NCBI GenBank assembly: GCA_029865385.1
Contig: JAOUGX010000026.1
Coordinates: forward strand, 1-40,129
Source of the DNA: Gammaproteobacteria bacterium
GTDB lineage: Bacteria > Pseudomonadota > Gammaproteobacteria > Steroidobacterales > Woeseiaceae
DNA length: 40,129 nucleotides
Direction of reading: 5' to 3'
The translations under genes were made by a program, and so were the position numbers. The notes under the pieces are model-generated. The model did no database searches and was not told the DNA's origin. It saw nothing but the letters and a program-made list of their open reading frames with translations. Shown one piece after another: positions 34,327 to 40,129 of this stretch; position 1 is the first letter of the stretch; each line of letters opens with the position of its first letter.

Positions 34327-35208
34327 ATGCAAGTAACCGTGGCCTGCACCCAGATGCATTGCAGCTGGGAAATCGAGGAGAACATCAAACGCGCAGAGTC
34401 GCTGGTGCACAAAGCGGCCGACGACGGCGCCAACATCGTGCTGCTGCAGGAACTGTTCGAAACGCCCTATTTCTGCATCGACACGCAGAACCGCCACTTT
34501 GCCCTCGCGCACACGCTGGCCGAGCAGCCGACAATCAAACGCATGCAGAAGATTGCGAAGGATCGGCAACTGGTGCTGCCGGTATCTTTTTTCGAACGTG
34601 CCGGCCCCGCGTATTACAACGCAATCGCCATAGTCGACGCGGACGGCAGCATCGCCGGCCACTATCGCAAGAGCCACATCCCGGACTTCCCGGTTTACGA
34701 GGAAAAATTCTACTTCAGCCCGGGCGACACTGGCTTTAAAGCTATCGACACCGAATACGGATGTCTCGGTGTCGGCATCTGCTGGGACCAGTGGTTCCCG
34801 GAAGCGGCGCGCGCGATGGTGCTGAAAGGTGCCGACATGTTGTTTTACCCGACTGCGATCGGCAGCGAACTCAATCAACCCGACTTCGACAGCAAGGATC
34901 ATTGGCAAACGGTGATGCGCGGCCACGCGGCGGCAAATGTGGCCCCCGTGATTGCTTCCAATCGCATCGGCAAGGAATCGAGCAACGGTAAGGAAATGGA
35001 GTTCTACGGTTCGTCGTTTATCTGCGATGAAACGGGCGCGATGTTGCAGGCAGCCGATCGAAAGAGTGAAGCGGTACTGACTGCCAGCTTCGACCTGGAG
35101 AAGATACGACGATACAGGCGCAACTGGGGCCTGTTTCGCGACCGGCGCCCGGACCTGTACCGCTCGTTGCTTACATTGGACGGCCAGCACTCGGCGCCAC
35201 CGCTCTAG
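34327..35208 (+). CDS. aguB: N-carbamoylputrescine amidase
   Basis: A 293-residue nitrilase-family enzyme from ATG 34327; GTG 34318 is an in-frame alternative. The catalytic triad is Glu42 (LLQELFETPYFC), Lys115 (YRKSHIPDFP) and Cys152 (GVGICWDQWFPEAAR). The flanking sequences, including GRHxxx-like YRKSHIPD, are almost invariant in AguB. It hydrolyses N-carbamoylputrescine to putrescine, CO2 and ammonia, the second step of agmatine use. Gene order aguB - MFS - aguA supports the call. The membrane protein gene ends 77 bases upstream. Confidence 0.95.
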   Translation: MQVTVACTQMHCSWEIEENIKRAESLVHKAADDGANIVLLQELFETPYFCIDTQNRHFALAHTLAEQPTIKRMQKIAKDRQLVLPVSFFERAGPAYYNAIAIVDADGSIAGHYRKSHIPDFPVYEEKFYFSPGDTGFKAIDTEYGCLGVGICWDQWFPEAARAMVLKGADMLFYPTAIGSELNQPDFDSKDHWQTVMRGHAAANVAPVIASNRIGKESSNGKEMEFYGSSFICDETGAMLQAADRKSEAVLTASFDLEKIRRYRRNWGLFRDRRPDLYRSLLTLDGQHSAPPL

Positions 35209-35228
35209 AATCTGTTTCGGAATTCCGC

Positions 35229-36383
35229 GTGCGCATCAGGAATCTCTCGCAGTTCTCCGCCTACTCGGTCATCGGCACGGTTACGCTGATGCCCTTGCTG
35301 GTACTGCCAGCCATGGTCGGCGTACTGGTCGACGAAGCCGGTATGAGCGAACCCTTTGCCGGCTGGGTAGCATCGTTCAACTTCTTCGGTGGCGCCCTGA
35401 TCGCCTTGTTGATGGCTTTGCGCATACACCGGCTCGACCTGCGCAGGATTGCGATGATCGGGCTGTGCATCTCCATTCTCGCCGACACGCTATCGGCTTT
35501 CGTTGCGGCGCCAGACGGCTGGTTCCTGCTGCTGCGCTTTGTCACTGGTCTTGCGGCCGGCTCCGCGCACATCGCGGCGCTTGCAGCGTTCGCGAGGCAC
35601 GAGGAGGTCGAGCGTGGTTACGGTCTGTTCGTGACCCTGCAGTTCATCGTCAGTGGCCTCGGCCTGTACGTGTTGCCGGTCTATGCCTCGGAACTCGGCG
35701 TGAAGGGCATGTACCTGATGTTCGCGCTGTTGGGTCTGCTGTCATTGACAATGATTCGTTCTCTGCCGGGAAAAGCGATCGATCAGCATGCCGGGGCACA
35801 GCACAAATCCGAACTGACGGTCCTGCTGGCTCTCGTCACTGTACTGTCAATTCTCGGGTATGGCCTGTTCGAAGCAGCCAACACCGCCCAGTTCACTTAC
35901 GTCGAGAGATTCGGCATCTCGATCGACCTGTCGCACCGGCAGATAGGCACGGCGCTGATGATCGCATCGCTCATCGGTATCCCGGGCGCCTTCACGATCG
36001 TTATCATCGGCCACCGCTTCGGCCGTCTCGGGCCGCTGGCATTCGGGCTGGGCACGGCAATTGCCGGACTGCTGATGCTGATCGGCGGCAACAGTTTCGC
36101 CTGGTACTTCGCCGGCAGCTGCTGCCTCGGTTTTGCCTGGGCATTCTGCCTGCCGTATATACAAAGCCTGATGGCTGCTCTTGATCCGCACGGCAGCGCA
36201 ATTGCTGCCGGCTCGTCCGCCGCCACGATCGGCGGAGCGGCCGGCCCGGGACTTGCTGCACTGATTGTCGGCAGCGGCAACTATCGATACGTATTCCTGC
36301 TGTCCATCGTTCTTTTCCTGATCGCGATCAGCTGTTTCCTCGTATCGGAGCGGCGGGCGCCGGCTGCGCAGACAGCGGTATGA
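35229..36383 (+). CDS. MFS transporter within the agmatine operon
   Basis: A 384-residue membrane protein beginning with GTG 35229, 20 bases after aguB. Twelve hydrophobic segments are apparent, with the MFS-type loop LRIHRLDLRRIAM after the second helix and GHRFGRLGPLAFG in the second half. The stop overlaps the aguA start as ATGA, so it is translated with aguA. Position between the two catabolic genes suggests that it moves agmatine, putrescine or a related compound. Substrate is inference; the family is clear. Confidence 0.87.
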   Translation: MRIRNLSQFSAYSVIGTVTLMPLLVLPAMVGVLVDEAGMSEPFAGWVASFNFFGGALIALLMALRIHRLDLRRIAMIGLCISILADTLSAFVAAPDGWFLLLRFVTGLAAGSAHIAALAAFARHEEVERGYGLFVTLQFIVSGLGLYVLPVYASELGVKGMYLMFALLGLLSLTMIRSLPGKAIDQHAGAQHKSELTVLLALVTVLSILGYGLFEAANTAQFTYVERFGISIDLSHRQIGTALMIASLIGIPGAFTIVIIGHRFGRLGPLAFGLGTAIAGLLMLIGGNSFAWYFAGSCCLGFAWAFCLPYIQSLMAALDPHGSAIAAGSSAATIGGAAGPGLAALIVGSGNYRYVFLLSIVLFLIAISCFLVSERRAPAAQTAV

Positions 36384-37408
36384 CGACGTCCGGCGGGGAC
36401 CCGAGAGACTTCGGTTTTTACATGCCGGGGGAATGGGCAGAGCACAGCTGCTGCTGGATGGCATGGCCGTGCCGCAAAGGCATGTGGGGCGATTCGCAGG
36501 CAACGCAGCAGGCTTACGCTGACGTCGCGAATACCATCGCGAAATTCGAACCGCTGAAGATGCTCGTGCCGCCGCACAAACTGGAGTCCGCGCGTTCCCT
36601 GCTCGATGCCGGCATCGAAATCATCGAGTTGCCAATAGACGACTCCTGGGCGCGCGATTCGGGTCCGAATTTTCTCGTCAGCGATTCAGGCGAACTCGCC
36701 GGATCGACATGGGTATTCAATGCCTGGGGCAACAAGTACCAGCCCTTCGACCAGGATGCGCTGATGGGTACGCGAATCCTCGAGCGGGCCGGAGTGCGCG
36801 AGTTCACGTCAACGCTGGTCGCCGAAGGCGGCGGCGTCACGGTCGACGGTGAAGGAACCGTCATCACTACCGAGACCTGCTTTCTCAACAAGAACCGCAA
36901 TCCTGGCTGGACCAGGAAGCAGGTTGAGGCGGAGTTGTGCCGTACGCTCGGCGCCACGAAAGTCATCTGGCTGCCAGGCGACCCGCAGGATCACGAAACC
37001 GACGGACACGTCGACGGCATTGCCGCATTTGTCGAGCCCGGACGTGTGCTGCTCGAAATAAATCCGGACAAGACCGATCCGCATTGTTCGATCGGCGAGA
37101 TAAACCTCGCAGCACTGAAAAACCAGAAGGATGCCAAGGGCCGCACGCTGCAGATCGAGTTCATCCACGAAGGCATTTATCACGAGGGTATCTGGAACGG
37201 CGGTTGCAGCTCCTACGTCAACTCCTATCTCGCGAACGGCGCCGTGGTCGTGCCGGGCTACGGTTACGACCGCGACGATGCTGCAGTAGAAACCTATCGA
37301 AATCTGTATCCTGAAAGGATGGTCGTGCAAGTGCAGATCAACGACATTGCGGTTGGTGGCGGCGGCGTGCACTGCATCACGCAGCAGCAGCCTGCTGCTC
37401 TACGCTAA
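36380..37408 (+). CDS. aguA: Agmatine deiminase
   Basis: A 342-residue enzyme of the agmatine/peptidylarginine deiminase fold, from ATG 36380. It hydrolyses agmatine to N-carbamoylputrescine and ammonia. The catalytic Cys332 sits in VGGGGVHCITQQQP near the end; other conserved blocks are DDSWARDSGPNF, AEGGGVTVDGEGTVITTETC, and DHETDGHVDGIAAF with the catalytic His and Asp. It starts MPGEWAEHSCCWMAWP in the family's usual N-terminal block after a short lead. Overlaps the MFS stop by ATGA; tetR follows three bases after. Confidence 0.96.
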   Translation: MTTSGGDPRDFGFYMPGEWAEHSCCWMAWPCRKGMWGDSQATQQAYADVANTIAKFEPLKMLVPPHKLESARSLLDAGIEIIELPIDDSWARDSGPNFLVSDSGELAGSTWVFNAWGNKYQPFDQDALMGTRILERAGVREFTSTLVAEGGGVTVDGEGTVITTETCFLNKNRNPGWTRKQVEAELCRTLGATKVIWLPGDPQDHETDGHVDGIAAFVEPGRVLLEINPDKTDPHCSIGEINLAALKNQKDAKGRTLQIEFIHEGIYHEGIWNGGCSSYVNSYLANGAVVVPGYGYDRDDAAVETYRNLYPERMVVQVQINDIAVGGGGVHCITQQQPAALR

Positions 37409-37411
37409 CCG

Positions 37412-38071
37412 ATGTCCACGCGCCAGAGAATCGGCAAACGAAAGCAACAGGATATTACGCGAAAACGCGGCGATGAACGTCGCGAGCAATTGCTGCAGGC
37501 AAGCTACGACCTGCTGTGCGAACGCCCTGTCGAAGACATCTCGTTTCGAGACATCGCGGAGAAAGCCGGTATACCGGAGGGCTCGGCCTACCACTTCTTT
37601 GCCAACCGCTTCGATATATTTTCGGCGCTGGCAAAGAAGCTGAGCGATCTGTTTATTGACGCACATCGTCGGCCCGTTCCGGTGGCGAGGCGTAGAGACT
37701 GGAAAGCGCTTGCAGAATATCTGGTCGATGTCGGCGTCAGGGTTTACAGGGACAATCCGCCGGCGCGGCAACTTCTCATCGGAGGCAAGACGCCACCTGA
37801 GGTCAAGCAATCCGACCGACTGAACGATCGTTCGGTGGGTATCGTGATGTACGAGGTGTTTTCGCGACACTTCGAGTTGCCCGACACGGCAGAGATGCGG
37901 GATGCATTCTATTACTTCATAGAAATAACCGACCTGGTGCTGACCCTTTCGATGATCGAGCACGGCTCGATAACTGCGCCGATGATTCGCGAAGCCAAGC
38001 GGGCTGGAACGGGTTACCTGTCACACTACCTGGGATGCACTTCAGATTCGTCTTTGCGAGGAACGAAGTGA
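37412..38071 (+). CDS. TetR-family regulator, probable regulator of the agmatine genes
   Basis: A 219-residue protein from ATG 37412. The helix-turn-helix lies at about residues 43-75 (ISFRDIAEKAGIPEGSAYHFFANRFDIF), the classic TetR DNA-binding block. The C-terminal ligand domain is unlike others. It starts three bases after aguA, and in Pseudomonas a TetR-type protein (AguR) controls aguBA, so it probably responds to agmatine or N-carbamoylputrescine. The last seven residues, SSLRGTK, and the stop come from the dispersed repeat that begins at 38049, so the original C-terminus has been replaced or truncated. Confidence 0.87.
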   Translation: MSTRQRIGKRKQQDITRKRGDERREQLLQASYDLLCERPVEDISFRDIAEKAGIPEGSAYHFFANRFDIFSALAKKLSDLFIDAHRRPVPVARRRDWKALAEYLVDVGVRVYRDNPPARQLLIGGKTPPEVKQSDRLNDRSVGIVMYEVFSRHFELPDTAEMRDAFYYFIEITDLVLTLSMIEHGSITAPMIREAKRAGTGYLSHYLGCTSDSSLRGTK

Positions 38072-38195
38072 CGACGCAAACTTTCGATTAGTGATCGGAT
38101 TGCAGGAGATTGCTTCGCTGCGCTCGCAATGACGGGGGTGCGCTCGCAATGACGGGGGTACGCTCGCAATGACGGGGGTGCGCTCGCAATGACGG
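38049..38195. repeat. Dispersed repeat with inverted ends and four 20-bp tandem units
   Basis: CGTCTTTGCGAG at 38049-38060 is the inverted match (11 of 12) of CTCGCAATGACG at several downstream positions, with CGAAG and CTTCG next to it. Units of CGCTCGCAATGACGGGGGTG start at 38121, 38141, 38161 and 38181 (last one partial), exactly 20 bases apart. It resembles the widespread 'CGTCATTGCGAG...CTCGCAATGACG' type of small palindromic element. The left end lies inside tetR and gives its stop codon; the right end abuts the stop of the zinc-ribbon gene at 38196. Confidence 0.85.
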
Positions 38196-38420
38196 TCAGA
38201 TGTAACGCGCGGTATTGCCGAGCGTCGGCGCCGGCGGCCGCAATTGTTTCTGCACGAGACTTCCGCAATCGGTGCAACGAAAGCGCGCACCGGTAACCGT
38301 GTAGTTACCGCGGCCGGTATCGATCAGGAGTTGCAGGTCGGCCATGCCCCAGCGATCGCAAGTTATGCAGTAAAGACCGAGTGAATGATCGTTGTGTTGC
38401 AACTCCTGGAATGTGGACAT
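38196..38420 (-). CDS. Small zinc-ribbon-like protein, function unknown
   Basis: A 74-residue protein from ATG 38420 (MSTFQELQHND); an ATG three codons upstream (38429) is an alternative. Two CxxC knuckles, CITC near residue 18 and CTDC near residue 48, suggest a zinc ribbon. The rest includes GRGNYTVTGARFRC and a basic, Pro-rich tail. No domain of known function is recognised. It is a single gene opposite ppa, and convergent with tetR through the repeat. Confidence 0.6.
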   Translation of the reverse strand: MSTFQELQHNDHSLGLYCITCDRWGMADLQLLIDTGRGNYTVTGARFRCTDCGSLVQKQLRPPAPTLGNTARYI

Positions 38421-38575
38421 GCGTATCATCGCGGGAGCCTACGTGACATGTGCTGCGAAGCGCTATGCGCATTGCAGCAATCAATGACATAGCTGCGGGC
38501 ACTGGAAGGCCGGCTTTGCAAGATACTGATTTTAGGGCACTCTGCGCGTGACTCCGTATCCCAGGATTTTTTCTT

Positions 38576-39118
38576 ATGCGCATCGATGCCATTGCCATCG
38601 GCAATAACCCCCCGGACGACGTCAACGTCATCATCGAAGTACCGCTGGGCGGGCAACCGATCAAATATGAAATGGATAAAGATGCCGGCACGCTGGTCGT
38701 CGACCGATTCCTGTACACGCCGATGTCCTACCCCGGCAACTACGGATTCGTGCCACATACCTTGTCCGAGGACGGCGATCCTATCGATGTCCTCGTGTGC
38801 AACACGCGCCAGTTGATCCCCGGTTGCGTCATCAACGTCAGGCCGATCGGCGTGCTGATCATGGAAGACAACGCCGGCCAGGACGAAAAGATTCTGGCGG
38901 TACCGTCGCACAAGCTGACGAAGCGATACGACAACGTGCAGAACTACACCGACCTTCCGGAAATCACGCTGCGGCAGGTCGAACATTTCTTCGAGCATTA
39001 CAAGGATCTGGAGCCCGGCAAGTGGGTTCGGATCGGCGACTGGCACGGCGTCACCGAAGCGCGCGAGCTTATCCAGCTGGCCATCGACCGCGCCGCGGCT
39101 CAGGCATCGGGCAACTGA
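38576..39118 (+). CDS. ppa: Inorganic pyrophosphatase, family I
   Basis: A 180-residue enzyme from ATG 38576 that hydrolyses pyrophosphate to phosphate, pulling biosynthetic reactions forward. It has the core blocks of soluble family I enzymes: [25 protein letters not shown] with metal-binding Asp residues, and [24 protein letters not shown] near the C-terminus. Length equals typical bacterial PPases (about 175-180). Single gene; housekeeping and essential in most bacteria. Confidence 0.97.
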   Translation: MRIDAIAIGNNPPDDVNVIIEVPLGGQPIKYEMDKDAGTLVVDRFLYTPMSYPGNYGFVPHTLSEDGDPIDVLVCNTRQLIPGCVINVRPIGVLIMEDNAGQDEKILAVPSHKLTKRYDNVQNYTDLPEITLRQVEHFFEHYKDLEPGKWVRIGDWHGVTEARELIQLAIDRAAAQASGN

Positions 39119-39478
39119 TCCGGGCGATTCAGCCGTCATTCAGCTGGCACATTCGATACTGTGGTGATCTCGTTACAGAAAGGAAATTCCGCGCGGCCGT
39201 ACCCATCACATAAGCCACGTAGGGACTTTCCGTAACACGTAGGGACTTCCCGTAATTGGCTGTTATTTTTATGATTTTGGTGACGGGCGCTATTGCTAAT
39301 TCACTTGCTCAGGGACATACTCCGCGCGTGTTGAGACCGGTGAAATTGTTGTTAGAGCGCAACACGAACGTCAGTTGCAATTCAGGTAGATGATTTTTGC
39401 AGTTGGTAGATATTTCGATTGGGTGTTTATTCAATCCGAGCTGTGTGACGCGGCTCGGGTAGCAACAGGAGGTTCGTC
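39119..39478. other. Intergenic region ppa / barrel protein with direct repeat
   Basis: These 360 bases hold no gene. They contain the tandem 20-bp repeat at 39216-39255 and a ribosome binding site, AGGAGG (39467-39472), six bases before the ATG at 39479. An AT-rich stretch (39255-39300) may hold the promoter, but no clear hexamer pair was found. GATTG...CAATC around 39418 forms a weak hairpin. Confidence 0.5.
39216..39255 (+). promoter_or_regulatory. Two tandem 20-bp repeats, candidate regulator binding sites
   Basis: CACGTAGGGACTTTCCGTAA (39216-39235) is followed immediately by CACGTAGGGACTTCCCGTAA (39236-39255), differing by one base. Two turns of DNA per unit put both copies on the same face of the helix, as expected for cooperative activator binding upstream of the barrel gene. 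Confidence 0.5.
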
Positions 39479-40018
39479 ATGAAGAAAATTATTGTGGGTT
39501 CAGTATTGCTCGCGGTACTGGGCGCCAGCCCGGCATTTGCGGACAAGGGATTTTCGGCAGGTGCATCGCTCGGCTATTCGAATATTTCGATTGGGGACAG
39601 CGGCATCAACGTCGACTTTAATGACGTCGGCTACAAGATCTTTGGCGCTTACATGTTCACTGATAACTGGGGAGTAGAAGGCAGCTGGCTGGACTTCGGC
39701 AGTCTCTCAGAGAACATTGCTGGCTCCAATGCCGAATTAGACGCTGATGGTTTTGACCTGTATGCGGTCGGCGCCTTTCCGGTGAGCGACACATTCGACC
39801 TGTTCGGCAAGGCAGGGATTATAAGCTGGGACGCCTCAGCGAGCATCGACGGCATCGACCAGGGCTCGGACAGCGGTGAAGATCTGGCTTTGGGCTTCGG
39901 CGGCCGGTTTACTGGTGCGAGCGGATTTGGGCTGCGCGCCGAGTATGAATGGTTCGACATTCAGGATACGGATTCGGCCTGGATGTTCTCGGTCGGTTTC
40001 GAATACGCATTCAAGTAA
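39479..40018 (+). CDS. Small outer-membrane beta-barrel protein (OmpA-like N-terminal barrel type)
   Basis: A 179-residue protein from ATG 39479, preceded by a consensus AGGAGG six bases upstream. Residues 1-21 are a signal peptide (MKKIIVGSVLLAVLGASPAFA). The mature protein alternates hydrophobic strands with Gly/Asp-rich turns (GASLGYSNISIGDSG, DVGYKIFGAYMFTDNWGVEG, GLRAEYEWFDIQDTDSAW) and ends MFSVGFEYAFK, a strand with aromatic residues close to the end. This matches eight-stranded barrels of the OmpA/Opacity type. Strong Shine-Dalgarno, upstream direct repeats and terminator suggest a highly expressed, regulated gene. Function unknown. Confidence 0.87.
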   Translation: MKKIIVGSVLLAVLGASPAFADKGFSAGASLGYSNISIGDSGINVDFNDVGYKIFGAYMFTDNWGVEGSWLDFGSLSENIAGSNAELDADGFDLYAVGAFPVSDTFDLFGKAGIISWDASASIDGIDQGSDSGEDLALGFGGRFTGASGFGLRAEYEWFDIQDTDSAWMFSVGFEYAFK

Positions 40019-40044
40019 CAGGCGGCCCACAGGGCATCCGATAT

Positions 40045-40075
40045 AGCCGCGCCCTCAGGGGCGCGGCTTTTTTTT
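40045..40075 (+). terminator. Rho-independent terminator of the barrel gene
   Basis: AGCCGCGCCC (40045-40054) pairs with GGGCGCGGCT (40059-40068) around the loop TCAG, followed by T8 (40068-40075). A 9-10 bp GC-rich stem plus T-run is the textbook form. The last 54 bases of the window after it show nothing recognisable. Confidence 0.93.
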
Positions 40076-40129
40076 GCGCGCAGCTCGGGCAGCGGTGGAC
40101 ACCTGCGACACCCGAACTTTTGCCACAAC

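Noticed and set aside
38121-38195. 20-bp repeats as a CRISPR array
   Set aside because: The units are directly adjacent with no spacers and no cas genes; this is a tandem repeat.

Overview
The window looks like a chromosome segment of a moderately GC-rich gammaproteobacterium. Support comes from rlmJ, an agmatine deiminase/N-carbamoylputrescine amidase operon with a TetR-type regulator, a REP-type palindrome doublet ending in GCTCCTAC, and several outer-membrane and periplasmic proteins. A marine lineage such as the Woeseiales is possible (sodium-coupled amino-acid transport, many secreted peptidase or hydrolase-like proteins), but this is only an impression. No rRNA, tRNA, phage, transposase gene or CRISPR array was seen.

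Layout. 1-4.7 kb: end of an unrecognised gene, a long hairpin, a secreted START-like protein, a lipoprotein, a PurD-like ATP-grasp protein apparently starting at CTG, and an MFS transporter. 4.7-10.4 kb, minus strand: a REP doublet, then a tight five-gene operon read from 10422 down to 4776: lysine 2,3-aminomutase (kamA), two different D-Ala-D-Ala-ligase-like ATP-grasp proteins, a GNAT-histone-deacetylase fusion, and a second GNAT. It has a good sigma-70-type promoter in the divergent gap. 10.7-17.3 kb: SulP transporter, MscS channel, a periplasmic protein of unknown function, a GNAT, and an OprB-like porin. 17.3-27 kb: amino-acid and peptide metabolism and transport (proline dehydrogenase, gamma-glutamyltransferase, TerC-PGPGW fusion, ion transporter, NSS symporter with its 35-residue MetS-like partner, polysaccharide deacetylase, dicarboxylate/amino-acid symporter). 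27-32.5 kb: YgiQ radical SAM protein, a second long hairpin, a cytochrome c' and diheme cytochrome c pair, a ferritin-like protein, rlmJ. 32.6-38.1 kb: one directional block mmuM - membrane protein - aguB - MFS - aguA - tetR, closed by a dispersed repeat with 20-bp tandem units. 38.2-40.1 kb: small zinc-ribbon protein, inorganic pyrophosphatase, outer-membrane barrel protein with a clear terminator.

The best candidate for an undescribed system is the kamA operon. It combines a beta-amino-acid-forming enzyme, two amide-bond ligases, acetyltransferase domains and a deacetylase domain, which together would suffice to build an acylated or peptide-like beta-lysine metabolite. The fusion of an acetyltransferase to a deacetylase suggests acetyl protection followed by deprotection. 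The product is unknown. A second polyamine-related block (aguB/aguA) lies 24 kb away. Start codons were re-chosen in many genes from signal peptides, Shine-Dalgarno sequences and ATGA overlaps.
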